This document shows, piece after piece, positions 25,878-35,111 of a stretch of DNA of 64,000 nucleotides. A model generated the notes under the pieces. It saw only the letters and a program-made list of their open reading frames with translations. It made no database searches and was not told the DNA's origin. The stretch is from Salinisphaera sp049568105 (GTDB taxonomy: Bacteria; Pseudomonadota; Gammaproteobacteria; Nevskiales; Salinisphaeraceae), in the NCBI RefSeq assembly GCF_049568105.1, contig NZ_CP145335.1, positions 682,001 to 746,000 of the forward strand, given 5' to 3'. Within the stretch, counting starts at the first letter, position 1. Each line of letters starts with the position of its first letter. Made by a program: the position numbers and the translations under genes.

Positions 25878-27272
25878 CTACTGGTCGCTCAACAAACCGA
25901 CGCGAAACCGACGTTTTTTGATGCCGGTCTGACGGAGGCGATCGCGGGTGGCCCGGGCCTGGGCACGAGCCACGGCGACATAGGTACGAACGGTGGTGAT
26001 ATCGATCTTACCGACCTCTTGACTGCCGAGGCCGCCATCGCCGGTCAACGCGCCGAGGATATCGCCGGGCCGCAGTTTGTCGCGCCGTCCGCCCTGGATC
26101 ACCAGGGTCGCCATCGGCGGTTGGCTGCGGGCGGAGTCGGCGCTATCCGGCCACCGCGACCAGGTCAGCCGAAAGCCGCCGGCCGCGGCGATGCGCTCGG
26201 CACGGTCGCGTTCGCGGGGGGTACAGAATGACACGGCCCGGCCGGCTTCACCGGCTCGCCCGGTGCGACCGATGCGATGGGTGTGGGTATCCACATCGCG
26301 CGCCAGGTCGACACTGACCACCAAGGCCAAAGAGGCGATATCCAACCCGCGGGCGGCCACATCGGTGGCCACCAAAACGGTACAACTCTGGTTGGCAAAG
26401 CGTAGCAGCACTTCGTCGCGTTCGCGTTGCTCGCGATCGCCGTGCAGGGCCAGTGCGGTCACGCCGCGTTGATTCAGGTAGTGGCTCGTGCGATCGACGT
26501 CATCGCGTCGATTACAGAATACGAGTGCTTGGGAAAACCCCGGCTGGCGGCGTTGGGTATCGGCCAGAACGCGCTCGAGCAGGGTGAGTTTGTCGTTGTC
26601 CTCGACTTGATAGAAGACCTGGGCGATGCGCTGGGGCGGGCCGTCGCCGGCGGTGGCCGTAATGCGCTTGGGATCGCGTTGCAGCTCGGTAGAGACCTCG
26701 CGTATGGCGTCGGGCCAGGTCGCCGAGAACAACAGGGTCTGGCGCTCGGCAGGCAGGCTGTTCGTGATCGTGCGGATATCGGCGATAAAGCCCATATCGA
26801 GCATGCGATCGGCTTCGTCGAGTACCAGTGTCTGCAGTGCGCGAGTGTCGAGGCTGGCACGCCGTAGATGGGCCAGCACCCGACCGGGCGTGCCGACGAC
26901 GATCTGTGGCGGCTGCTCCAGCGCATTGATCTGGGCCCGCATGGGCGCGCCGCCACAGAGCATCACCAGCTTGACGTTCGCGATGGTCGCAGCGAACTGA
27001 CGCAGCGCCTGGCCGACCTGGTCGGCCAGTTCGCGGGTGGGGCAGAGGATCAAGGCCTGGGTTTCGGCGCGTTCGACAGCCAGCGTATTGAGCAGGCCCA
27101 AACCAAAGGCGGCGGTCTTGCCACTGCCGGTTTCGGCCTGGGCCAGCACGTCATCGCCGGCGAGAATCGCCGGCAGGGTCTGTGCTTGCACTGGTGTCAT
27201 GCGCTCGAAACCCCGGGCAGACACGCTATCGATCAATTCGCGACGCAGCGCGAGGGTAGTGAAGTCGTTCAT
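25878..27272 (-). CDS. dbpA: ATP-dependent RNA helicase DbpA
   Basis: The 464-residue protein has all DEAD-box motifs in order: the Q motif (GFERMTPVQAQTLP, 21-34), GSGKT (49-53), PTREL (79-83), TPGR (128-131), DEAD (152-155), SAT, and HRIGRTGRAG. A C-terminal DbpA-type RNA-binding domain follows (ATLVIQGGRRDKLRPGDILG, then VGKIDITTVRTYVAV). DbpA binds hairpin 92 of 23S rRNA and helps assemble the large ribosomal subunit. ATG 27272 matches the family N-terminus; the frame is open to 27443, but that part is not protein-like. It is a core gene and appears monocistronic. Confidence 0.92.
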   Translation of the reverse strand: MNDFTTLALRRELIDSVSARGFERMTPVQAQTLPAILAGDDVLAQAETGSGKTAAFGLGLLNTLAVERAETQALILCPTRELADQVGQALRQFAATIANVKLVMLCGGAPMRAQINALEQPPQIVVGTPGRVLAHLRRASLDTRALQTLVLDEADRMLDMGFIADIRTITNSLPAERQTLLFSATWPDAIREVSTELQRDPKRITATAGDGPPQRIAQVFYQVEDNDKLTLLERVLADTQRRQPGFSQALVFCNRRDDVDRTSHYLNQRGVTALALHGDREQRERDEVLLRFANQSCTVLVATDVAARGLDIASLALVVSVDLARDVDTHTHRIGRTGRAGEAGRAVSFCTPRERDRAERIAAAGGFRLTWSRWPDSADSARSQPPMATLVIQGGRRDKLRPGDILGALTGDGGLGSQEVGKIDITTVRTYVAVARAQARATRDRLRQTGIKKRRFRVGLLSDQ

Positions 27273-27524
27273 GCGACATGATCGCACGGTGTTGACCTGG
27301 CCGGGTGGTCCGCGCCGATAGGCAACCGGCGATGCGAGCAGGCCGGGATGGACGAGGTCACCTCGAATTGGCGCCGCTGAAGGCCGCGGTACCGGGACCA
27401 CGGGCCGGATAAGCCGTCTCGTGAGCCCCTCAGACGAGCGCATCGAGGCCTGGCCAACACCGAGTTATCGCTGAGTGCGCACAACGCGTGCCGGTATCGG
27501 CGGCGTCTGGGACGCTTCCGAGCC

Positions 27525-27717
27525 CAAGGCGTGCTGAGGGGCATGCGAGCCGCGCCCGGGCTGCCAGCCGGGGCACCGCGAGTGTGACCTCCGTGAGCGG
27601 CAACGCGGGATTGCGGCCCAATAACCGTTGTTTCGAAGGGGGCGTCCTAAAGCGCCGAGCCGTGCTATGCGCCTTGTCTGCCACGATTTGGGGCGGCAAC
27701 GCGGCGCTCGCACTAGG
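27525..27717 (-). mobile_element. MITE-like element, copy B (inverted orientation, degenerate ends)
   Basis: The left end GGCGTGCTGAGGGGCATGCG and the internal blocks CGGGATTGCGGCCCAATAAC, CACGATTTGGGGCGG and CAACGCGGCGCTCG match copy A in the same orientation. The right terminal repeat is deleted: CGGCGCTCG is followed directly by CACTAGGG. It lies between dbpA and the ArsR gene (27273-27912), a stretch with no gene of its own. Confidence 0.55.
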
Positions 27718-27912
27718 GCCAAACTGAGCCTGGTTTGCGGCCGGACACAGGCTGTTTGGGTTGTCGGGGGCATTCGGGGGCGGCGACCACATAGACGGCG
27801 CAGGTGGTTGTCCGGGGGTGCGCTCTGGGTCGTGGCTAAAACCCAAACCGTATCTGTGCCCGCCTTTCCCAGACCGGAGACAGGCTATCGGGAAGCCGTT
27901 ATCGTAGGCGTG

Positions 27913-28212
27913 ATGATGGTGGATCAACTCAAGGCATTGGCCAACGACACCCGGCTGCAGATCATGGCTTGGCTGCGTGAGCCGGCGACACAGTTTCCGG
28001 CCCAGGATCATGGGGATCCGGTCGGTATCGGCGTGTGCGTCAGCCATATTCAGCACAAGGCTGGGCTGTCGCCTTCCACGGCCTCGACCCATCTGGCGAT
28101 CCTGCAGCGCGCCGACTTGGTATGCGCCACCCGTATCGGTAAGTGGACGTATTATCGCCGGAACGAATCGGCGATCGCGGCTTTGCTAGACGACATGCGG
28201 GATGCGGTCTGA
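27913..28212 (+). CDS. ArsR-family transcriptional regulator
   Basis: The 99-residue protein has the ArsR winged helix: QLKALANDTRLQIMAWLREP (5-24), then CVSHIQHKAGLSPSTASTHL with the recognition helix, and AILQRADLVCATRIGKWTYY for the wing. It lacks a classical CVC metal site; the only nearby cysteines are Cys42 and Cys71, so metal sensing is doubtful and it may sense a redox or organic signal. The ATG at 27913 fits family length; the frame is open upstream into the MITE-like copy, which is not coding. The MDR dehydrogenase gene follows 60 bases later, with a dyad between them. Confidence 0.85.
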   Translation: MMVDQLKALANDTRLQIMAWLREPATQFPAQDHGDPVGIGVCVSHIQHKAGLSPSTASTHLAILQRADLVCATRIGKWTYYRRNESAIAALLDDMRDAV

Positions 28213-28227
28213 TACATTAGACTTAAC

Positions 28228-28254
28228 ATTTCGTCAGTTTGCGAAATGACGAAT
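28228..28254. promoter_or_regulatory. Candidate ArsR operator upstream of the MDR gene
   Basis: TTCGTCA (28230-28236) is repeated inverted as TGACGAA (28247-28253), and ATTTCG/CGAAAT overlaps it at 28228-28246. The nested dyads lie in the 60-base gap between the ArsR stop and the dehydrogenase start, where a repressor of the latter would bind. Confidence 0.5.
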
Positions 28255-28272
28255 CATAAAAGGAGTATCAAG

Positions 28273-29286
28273 ATGTCCAATCAAGCGATTGTCGTCGGCG
28301 CCGGTAGCGGCTACGACCAGGTCCGCAGCGAACAGCGCGAAGCCCCGGCGCCGGGCCCGGGTGAAATCACCGTTCGGCTCAGGGCGAATTCCCTGAATTT
28401 CCACGACTACGCCGTAGTCACTGGTCTCTGGGGCGGTTTTGCCGAAGACCGTATCCCGATGGCCGACGGCGCGGGCGAGGTCGAAGCCATCGGCGAGGGC
28501 GTGAGCGAGTTCGCGGTCGGTGATCATGTGGTCAGCACGTTCTTTCCGACTTGGCACGACGGCGAAGCCGAGGTCGAAGGCTTCGATACCGTGCCCGGCG
28601 ACGGCATCGACGGCTATGCCCGCGAGCGGGTGACCCGGTCGGCCCAGGCGTTCACCCACGCCCCGAAAAACTATACCGCCGCTGAAGCCTCGACCCTGAC
28701 CACGGCTGGCCTGACCGCCTGGCGAGCGCTGATGGAAGACGGCGCCCTGCAGCCCGGTGAAACGGTGCTGATCCAAGGCACTGGCGGGGTCTCGATCTTC
28801 GCCCTGCAGTTCGCGAAAAGCTGTGGCGCGACCGTGATCGCCACCTCCTCGAGGGCTGACAAGCTGGAACGCCTGGGCGCGCTCGGCGCCGATCATCTGA
28901 TCAACTACAAAGAAGATGAGAACTGGGGCCAGACCGCGCGCGATCTCACCGGCGGCCGCGGGGTCGATCACGTGGTCGAAGTCGGCGGCCCGGATACCCT
29001 CGAGCAATCCATGACGGCCGTCCGCGTAGGTGGCCATATCGCTGTGATCGGGGTATTGACCGGCGTAGCGGGCGAAGTCTCGCTGATGCCGATGCTGGCG
29101 AAACAGATTCGTCTGGAAGGTGTTCTGGTCGGCAATCGCCGCCAGCAGCAGGATATGGTCCGGGCCATCGAGGCCAACGATATCCACCCGATCATCGACC
29201 AGCATTTTCCGCTGAGTGAACTCGCCGAAGCGTTTCGCTATCAGGAAACCAACCAGCACTTCGGCAAGATCTGTCTCGATATCTGA
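28273..29286 (+). CDS. Zinc-independent MDR oxidoreductase (quinone/enoyl reductase type)
   Basis: The 337-residue protein has the MDR fold without zinc ligands: NSLNFHDYAVVTGLWG, PMADGAGEVEAIGEGVSEFA, the Rossmann motif TGGVSIFALQFAK and SSRADKLERLGALGADH, and VDHVVEVGGPDTL. It resembles NADPH:quinone oxidoreductase/alkene reductase-like MDRs. AAAGGAG (28258-28264) precedes ATG 28273. It follows the ArsR gene with an operator-like dyad between them and ends in a clear intrinsic terminator, so the pair forms an auto-contained inducible unit. The substrate is unknown. Confidence 0.85.
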   Translation: MSNQAIVVGAGSGYDQVRSEQREAPAPGPGEITVRLRANSLNFHDYAVVTGLWGGFAEDRIPMADGAGEVEAIGEGVSEFAVGDHVVSTFFPTWHDGEAEVEGFDTVPGDGIDGYARERVTRSAQAFTHAPKNYTAAEASTLTTAGLTAWRALMEDGALQPGETVLIQGTGGVSIFALQFAKSCGATVIATSSRADKLERLGALGADHLINYKEDENWGQTARDLTGGRGVDHVVEVGGPDTLEQSMTAVRVGGHIAVIGVLTGVAGEVSLMPMLAKQIRLEGVLVGNRRQQQDMVRAIEANDIHPIIDQHFPLSELAEAFRYQETNQHFGKICLDI

Positions 29287-29317
29287 TTCACAGCCTACGG
29301 CCTTGATGTCAGAACCT

Positions 29318-29343
29318 GCCCCGGCCCTACGGTCGGGGCTTTT
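29318..29343 (+). terminator. Intrinsic terminator of the arsR-MDR unit
   Basis: GCCCCG (29318-29323) pairs with CGGGGC (29334-29339) and is followed by TTTT. It lies 31 bases after the dehydrogenase stop. Confidence 0.75.
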
Positions 29344-29454
29344 CATATCTATCGATCGACGGGCCCGGCCGGGACCAGCGGCCTCGAAAACCATTGGGGC
29401 AGCCGCGGCCCGTCGGGCGACCGGGGCCCGGCGTATCGACCATTCGGGTTGGCG

Positions 29455-29722
29455 CTAGGGCATGTTGGAGTGTCATTCGAGCGCCGCGGCGCCGCCCTAA
29501 ATCGTGGCAGCTGAGGCGCGAGCCGCCATGGCGTGCCCTGGTCAAGCCGGATAGCACGGCCCAACAAGATTAAAAGCACAACCCTTCGAAACAACGGCTG
29601 TTGGGCCGCAAGCCCGCGTTGCTGTTTACGGACGTCACATAACGACGCCGCACTTGCGGCGCCTCGGTTTGCAGCCCAACAGCGCTTGGCACGGGCTCGC
29701 ACGCCCGCTCAGCACGCCCTAG
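29455..29722 (+). mobile_element. MITE-like element, copy C (full length, CTAG at both ends)
   Basis: The left end CTAGGGCATGTTGGAGTGTC starts at 29455 and the right end GCTCAGCACGCCCTAG stops at 29722, giving imperfect terminal inverted repeats bounded by CTAG. Inside are GCCGCCCTAAATCGTGGCAG, CTTCGAAACAACGGCTGTTG and GCACTTGCGGCGCCTCGG, which recur in the other copies. At 268 bp it has no coding capacity. It ends seven bases before the stop codon of the lipoprotein gene. Confidence 0.7.
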
Positions 29723-29729
29723 AGAGGGG

Positions 29730-30587
29730 CTAGCCGGCTGCAGCAAAGTCGAGCGCAACGTCGCGTACGCGGTCGATCGTCCAGCCGATATTGAAAGTAA
29801 ACGGTCGGCCGAGCTTGGCTATGCGGTTGTTGCACTTCTCTGTGCTACCCCGTTCGGCCATGCCGCCGTGGCTGCCGAGATCGATCGCCTGGCCGATGAC
29901 CCCGAAATCCAGCCGCACATAATGCAGTTCGCTCGAAGAGAATAGGTTGCTTTTCGGCTGGCCGAAGAACTCGAATCGGCCGGCCTCATATGCCTGTTGC
30001 AAAGGCTCGTATTCGAAACGGATCTGATCGTGTTGAACGGCCGCGGCGAATGCGGCGCTATCGCCCGTTAACGGCGGCTCGAAATTCAGACGGACCGTGC
30101 AGTGGGTCGGATAATCGCCGGGATTGGATTCGATGCCGTAGCGATAGTGCTTGCGATACACCAGACTGGCCTGGTCGCTGGCCCGGAGATGGGTGGCATC
30201 ACCATGGGCCACGAACCCATCCGGCCAGTTCTGGCGGGCAGCCTGTAGGGCGTCGAACGTCTCGCGGATGCGCTGGCGCTGGGAGGCATCCAGTTCGTCC
30301 AGAAAAACCACGCGGGCCCGGTAGCGATGCGTGATGACGGTCACATCGCCCTTGGGATGCCGGATCTTCTTGGGCGCCATCGATTCGATGCGCACCTTGC
30401 CGAATTCATGCAACCGTTCGTGGATGGAGTCGCGCAGGCTTTGAGGAAAATCCCGCATGCCGTGGCTCAAAGGATCGTGTTCGCCAAAGTCGAGAACCGC
30501 GGTGGCACTCGGCTGGCTACAGCCGGCTAGACCGGCCAGGCTGATCGCTATTGCTGTGTAGGCAGTACGCATCGATAGCGACGGCAT
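29730..30587 (-). CDS. Lipoprotein of unknown function
   Basis: The 285-residue product has a lipoprotein signal peptide with lipobox LAGC (Cys23). The mature part has repeated beta-strand-like segments (VTVITHRYRARVVFLDEL, HCTVRLNFEPPL, ELHYVRLDFGVIG, FTFNIGWTIDRVRDVAL). GGAG lies six bases before the ATG. I do not recognise a family. It is monocistronic; the MITE-like element C lies just beyond its stop codon. Confidence 0.7.
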   Translation of the reverse strand: MPSLSMRTAYTAIAISLAGLAGCSQPSATAVLDFGEHDPLSHGMRDFPQSLRDSIHERLHEFGKVRIESMAPKKIRHPKGDVTVITHRYRARVVFLDELDASQRQRIRETFDALQAARQNWPDGFVAHGDATHLRASDQASLVYRKHYRYGIESNPGDYPTHCTVRLNFEPPLTGDSAAFAAAVQHDQIRFEYEPLQQAYEAGRFEFFGQPKSNLFSSSELHYVRLDFGVIGQAIDLGSHGGMAERGSTEKCNNRIAKLGRPFTFNIGWTIDRVRDVALDFAAAG

Positions 30588-30961
30588 ATGTTTCTCCGGG
30601 GCCTAAGCAGTGCGGGTTCGAAGATTACAACAATACCGGTATGGGCCGCTCGTTCGATGCGCCTTGGGGGCGGGGCAGGGCTAAGAAAGCGGCTATGACG
30701 CTGGCCCGAAAACGATGGGGCCTGCTGGCTCCCGGGGCCGGCTGTCTGGTCGACCGAACCTGTCAACAGCCCAAACGGCGGGCGCATCTCAAACGATATC
30801 TTCGATTCGCTATTGCAGCGACGCGGTAGGCGCTTGGTTAGCGTTTAGTGGCCGGGTCGGGCGCATATCGTATGCCGTTGATTATCGAGCGGCTCCGCCG
30901 GCGCCGAATGCGATGGGGCATCGGGCGCCGACGGGCCGGCTCTTTTACGCTGGCGCGCTGT
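30588..30961. other. Intergenic region, no feature seen
   Basis: This stretch of 374 bases lies upstream of the lipoprotein gene and downstream of the sugar porter. Only arginine-rich shadow frames were found. Confidence 0.4.
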
Positions 30962-32434
30962 TTAGTTCGCCGTCGCCGGTTCGCCGTGCGTGCGGCCGCG
31001 GCGGAATTTGTCGGCCATCAGCGATTCCATTTGCTCCAGCGGTACGTTGCGGGTCTCCGGCACGAAACGCCAGACCAGCAGCAGGCTGATCACGCCCATC
31101 GCACCGAACAGCCAGAACGCGAAACCGCCGTTGAAATGCGACTGCAGCCATTCGCTGCCACGCATCATCGGGAACGTCTGGGCCACGATGAAGCCGGCGG
31201 TCCAGTTGGCGCCCATCGCCCAGGACATCGCTGCGCCGCGAATTGCGTTCGGAAAGATCTCGGATAATAGCGTCCAGGTGCAGCAGCCCCAGGAGATAGC
31301 AAAGCCGACCACGAACACCATGATCGCGATCATGGCGGTATAGCCCTGAATGCCGAGCCAGAACACCGTACCCAGCAGGGTCATGCTCGCTACGCAGGCG
31401 ATACCGCCGACCGACAGTAAGGCCCGACGGCCGTAACGATCGATAGCCAGCATGCCCAGCAGGTTGCCGACGATGAATACGAGCCCGATATAGCCGGTCT
31501 GCAACAGGGCGCTGCCGGTCGAATCGGTGACCTTGGACAATACCGTAGGCGCGTAGTACATCACGACGTTGATGCCGGAAAACTGGTTGGCTGCGGCGAT
31601 GAACACACCCACTGCGGTAATGCCCATCATGATCGGCTCGCGTAGATTGCGCCGCGACGTGCGGCGTTCGTCGCGACGCTGGCGATTCATTGCCCGGCGA
31701 CCGCTTTCCTCGCCCCCGTGCAACGATTGCCGGACATTGTCGATGGTCTGTTCGATTTCATCGCGGCTGGTGAAGCGCGCCAGGATCCGCCGGGCGCGAT
31801 CCAGCTGGTTGTTCATCACGCACCAGCGCGGCGACTCAGGCACCAGAAACAGCAGCACACCGAACAACACGGCCGGGATCGCCTCCGAGCCCAGCATCCA
31901 GCGCCAGCCGACGTCGGCCAGCCAGGCGTCGGTCATGCCGCGGGCAATGAAATAGTTGGTAAAAAACACCACGGTCTGGCCGACCACGATCGACTGCTGG
32001 AACATGCTCAGCGTGCGGCCGCGCCAGCGTTCGGGGGTGAGTTCGCCCATATACATCGGCGATACCAGACTGGCGATACCCACCGCCAGGCCGCCGACCA
32101 CGCGCAGAATGATGTAAAAAACGAAGTTGGGGGCCAGCGCCGAGCCGATGGCAGAAATTAGAAACAACACGGCGGCGGTCATCATCGCCTGACGCCGGCC
32201 GAGAACATTGGCCAGCCAGCCGGCCATGGCGGCGCCAAAGATACTGCCGACGACGACGCTCGATACCGCCCAGCCCTTGAGGGTCGACGATAAATCGAAG
32301 TGCTGGGCGATCGAGTCGATCGCGCCCGAGATCACGGCCGTGTCGTAGCCGAACAGGATCCCGCCCAGCGAGGCCACCAGACAGATCGTGAGAATATAGC
32401 CAAGGGCGGAACGCCCTGAGTCTTGCGAGGACAT
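30962..32434 (-). CDS. Sugar porter family MFS transporter (XylE/GalP-like)
   Basis: The 490-residue protein has 12 predicted helices and sugar-porter signatures: GGILFGYDTAVISGA (24-38), GRRQAM after helix 2, RVVGGLAVGIASLVSPMYMG with ELTPERWRGR, PESPRW (after helix 6), NQFSGINVVMYYAP in helix 7, DRYGRR, and a final VPETRNVPLEQME. It is a proton-coupled monosaccharide importer by family. AAAGGAAAGGAC precedes the ATG. No sugar-catabolic gene is adjacent, so the substrate cannot be assigned. A charged insert (ESGRRAMNRQRRDERRTSRR) enlarges the central loop. Confidence 0.9.
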   Translation of the reverse strand: MSSQDSGRSALGYILTICLVASLGGILFGYDTAVISGAIDSIAQHFDLSSTLKGWAVSSVVVGSIFGAAMAGWLANVLGRRQAMMTAAVLFLISAIGSALAPNFVFYIILRVVGGLAVGIASLVSPMYMGELTPERWRGRTLSMFQQSIVVGQTVVFFTNYFIARGMTDAWLADVGWRWMLGSEAIPAVLFGVLLFLVPESPRWCVMNNQLDRARRILARFTSRDEIEQTIDNVRQSLHGGEESGRRAMNRQRRDERRTSRRNLREPIMMGITAVGVFIAAANQFSGINVVMYYAPTVLSKVTDSTGSALLQTGYIGLVFIVGNLLGMLAIDRYGRRALLSVGGIACVASMTLLGTVFWLGIQGYTAMIAIMVFVVGFAISWGCCTWTLLSEIFPNAIRGAAMSWAMGANWTAGFIVAQTFPMMRGSEWLQSHFNGGFAFWLFGAMGVISLLLVWRFVPETRNVPLEQMESLMADKFRRGRTHGEPATAN

Positions 32435-32873
32435 GCCGATGTCCTTTCCTTTTTAGTCGGATGCGGTCTGCGACTTTAGTCGTAGCCATGAGCGCTGAAC
32501 ATCGGGGATTCTGCCGAGCTGGGATAGTTTTAAAGCACGGCATCCACCCGCCGAATCGCGCATCGATTGGGCGCCCGATTCGGCCCGCGGTTTCGGCGTG
32601 GCCGTGCGTCCACTGTGTTCTGCGGGGCGTGCGCCGCTGCGTTCGTGACGCCTCGCCTGGCCGCCCCCGGTGTTCGTCAAAACCCGGCACGAAAGGCGAA
32701 CCCAAAGGCCCTGCTGGGCGGTGCGTTGCTTCGACGAAGCCGAGGACTGGCCTAGCGACGGGCTACCGGTGTCAATCGTAGGCGCAGCCAGCGCTGTCGA
32801 AATGGGGGCACCGGCAGGGATATCAGCAACAACGCCCGATCGCGGTGGCTTGTCGCAGCGGCGATCTCGACAG
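32435..32873. other. Intergenic region, no feature seen
   Basis: About 440 GC-rich bases separate two minus-strand genes. Open frames here are low-complexity Arg/Pro shadows; no structured element was recognised. Confidence 0.4.
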
Positions 32874-33359
32874 CTAGAGAGTCAGCGCGTCGCGGCTGAC
32901 GTCGTCGATCGGGCCGGCCGGATCCTGCGGCGGCTGTTGCCGGACGACCCAAACCGAGCGGCGGCTGTGTCGAACCACTTGGGCGGCGGTGCTGCCGAGT
33001 AGCACGTCCCAGTACACTGGGTTGTGTGAGGCCATGATGATCATGTCGACGTTGAAATGCTCGGCGCGGGCCACGATCGTGCGTGCGACCGGGCCGATGC
33101 GGACCTCGATATCCCAGCTGATGGGCTCGCCGAGCCATTGTTCGGCGATGCATTCGAGCTGCTCACGGGCCACGCCGCCGATATTGTTCAATTCGTCGAC
33201 GCCGACAAACGGCAGTACGCCGACGGCGATTTCGGGAATGACGGTCAGCAGCAGGACATGGGTGGCTTCGGCATCAGCGATGCGATCGACTGCGCTGAAA
33301 ATGCTTTCGAACACCGCTTCCTGATTGAGATCGAGTGGCACCAACAAGGTCTGCGACAT
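32874..33359 (-). CDS. Universal stress protein (UspA family)
   Basis: The 161-residue protein starts SQTLLVPLDLNQEAVFESIF and has the USP layout: ATHVLLLTVIPEI, IEVRIGPVARTIVARAEHFN, VDMIIMASHNPVYWDVLLGS and TAAQVVRHSRRSVWVVR. The GxxG part of the ATP-binding G-2X-G-9X-G(S/T) motif is replaced (ASHNPVYWDVLLGS), so it may belong to the non-ATP-binding class. A C-terminal extension of about 18 residues follows. ATG 33359 matches the family start; a longer frame begins at 33407. Confidence 0.83.
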   Translation of the reverse strand: MSQTLLVPLDLNQEAVFESIFSAVDRIADAEATHVLLLTVIPEIAVGVLPFVGVDELNNIGGVAREQLECIAEQWLGEPISWDIEVRIGPVARTIVARAEHFNVDMIIMASHNPVYWDVLLGSTAAQVVRHSRRSVWVVRQQPPQDPAGPIDDVSRDALTL

Positions 33360-33802
33360 GACGAGCGCCTGGAGGGGCTGGATGAGCCAGTGTCGCCCGG
33401 TATCCACGCCAGTGCTTGATTCGAATCAACTCGCCGCGTTTCGGCTGGCGTGGATGGTGCGCGAACCCGGCCATTGCAGCAGCGCCCGCACCTGTGGCCT
33501 ATGCTCGCCGCGCGAACCGAGGCGCGGCACGCCCCTACCGGCTCATTTCGGGTACGTCCATGGGCGGGGCCGATCTCTGGCTTGCAACAGGGGTATGTAC
33601 AGGCCCGGCCGATCGGTTGCGAATGGCCTGGGCTAAGCGGTAAGCCCCGGCCGGATCGCAGGCGGCGATCCGGCCGATGAGGACGGCGCTCGGTAGCTGC
33701 TGTCCAGCAACGGTTTTTTGAATAGTGACCGAGTGGCCGGCCACCGTCCGGGCGTGGTCGCTGTAGCAGGAATAGGCGTCCGCTAGCCGATCGGTGCGGC
33801 GT
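33360..33802. other. Intergenic region with a 14-bp palindrome
   Basis: This holds no gene. TTGATTCGAATCAA (33416-33429) is a perfect 14-bp palindrome about 57 bases upstream of the USP start and could be a regulator site. No other feature was recognised. Confidence 0.4.
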
Positions 33803-34900
33803 CTATGTCACCTTGCCGCTCAGCGGCGCATCCGAGCCTTCGCTGACCACCTGGCCGACCGCATGTTCGGCCTTGCCGACGAAACGTGTGCGCATGGCCT
33901 CACCGAAGTCGCCGTAGGGATAGCTTTTCTCGGGCTGCGGACGGCTTAGTTTTTCGAGCCGGTCGGTCATCTCGTCGTCTAGCGTCAGTGCGACTGCGCC
34001 GAGGTTGTCTTCGATATGCGCGACCGTACGCGCACCGCAGATCGGCGCCGTCACGCCGGGGCGGTCCATCAACCAGCTCAGGGCTACCTGGGATGGCGTA
34101 GCGCCGAGCGTATCGGCAATCTCGCTGACGGCATCGATGACCTTCCAGGCCCGATCGGTGCTGGCGAATTCGGCGATCGACCATTGCCACAGGGGGTTGT
34201 CCGAAGCGGCCCGGGTATTGGCCGGGGCCTGGGTATTGCGCTGGTATTTGCCGGTCAGCAGGCCGGCCGCCAGCGGCGACCAGGGCAGCAAGCCCATATC
34301 GTTATGCCGGGCGGCCGGTACGATCTCCCATTCGATCTCGCGCGACAGCAGGTTGTACTGCGGCTGCAACGACACCGGCACTGTCAGGCCCATGGCCTGG
34401 GCGGTCGAGGCCATGCGCTGAATTTCCCAGCCATTGAAGTTCGACAGGCCCACATAGTGGATCTTGCCGGCGCGAACTGCGTCGTCCAGAAACGCCAGGG
34501 TTTCTTCTATCGGCGTTAATGGATCGGTGCCGTGCAGCTGATAGAGATCGATCGTATCGACCTGCAGACGTTCGAGCGAGGCATTGAGCGCGCGATGCAG
34601 ATAGCGGCGCGACAGGCCTTGGGCATTGACCGATTCGCCGGTGGGGTAGCGGCCTTTGGTGGCCAGCACCACGTGATCGGTGATCTCGCGCGGCCGGTCG
34701 GCCATCCAACGGCCGATGATCTGCTCGGCCATGCCATCGACATAAACATCCGAGGTGTCGATCAGATTGCCGCCCGCCTCGATGAACCGATCCATGATGG
34801 CGAAGGCCTCTTTTTCCGGCGTTTCGTTGCCGAAATACATACTGCCGAGGCCGAGTTTGGATACAGCCATGCCCGAGGGGCCCAGCGTTCGATATTGCAT
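33803..34900 (-). CDS. Aldo/keto reductase
   Basis: The 365-residue enzyme starts MQYRTLGPSGMAVSKLGLGS and has the tetrad Asp48, Tyr53 (LIDTSDVYVDG), Lys82 (LATKGRYP) and His123 (LYQLHGTDP), with VGLSNFNGWEIQ and LPWSPLAAGLLTGKYQ. It is of the larger AKR group (YajO/YghZ-like, potassium-channel-beta-like), NADPH-dependent. The C-terminal 40 residues extend beyond the barrel. GGAATCC lies shortly before the ATG. It stands alone on the minus strand. The physiological carbonyl substrate is unknown. Confidence 0.88.
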   Translation of the reverse strand: MQYRTLGPSGMAVSKLGLGSMYFGNETPEKEAFAIMDRFIEAGGNLIDTSDVYVDGMAEQIIGRWMADRPREITDHVVLATKGRYPTGESVNAQGLSRRYLHRALNASLERLQVDTIDLYQLHGTDPLTPIEETLAFLDDAVRAGKIHYVGLSNFNGWEIQRMASTAQAMGLTVPVSLQPQYNLLSREIEWEIVPAARHNDMGLLPWSPLAAGLLTGKYQRNTQAPANTRAASDNPLWQWSIAEFASTDRAWKVIDAVSEIADTLGATPSQVALSWLMDRPGVTAPICGARTVAHIEDNLGAVALTLDDEMTDRLEKLSRPQPEKSYPYGDFGEAMRTRFVGKAEHAVGQVVSEGSDAPLSGKVT

Positions 34901-35111
34901 AAGGATTCCAATCGCTATGAAAACGTTGCGTCGTTCCGTTGTGCATGAACGGATCGTTAGCGTTGTATCAACGTAACGCTAAGCTGGGATGGGCGAAACC
35001 GGTACAACTACGGTGGCGCGAGCCATCTGTTGCGCCGGCCACGCGGGGCGGGCGCCGGACAACGACAGCTGCAACTGCGTTGCCAAGCGTCGACGATCGG
35101 GCGGGCAGCGA

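Noticed and set aside
28234..29394. 386-codon minus-strand frame opposite the MDR oxidoreductase
   Set aside because: Antisense shadow. The plus-strand protein has all MDR motifs, a Shine-Dalgarno site and a terminator.
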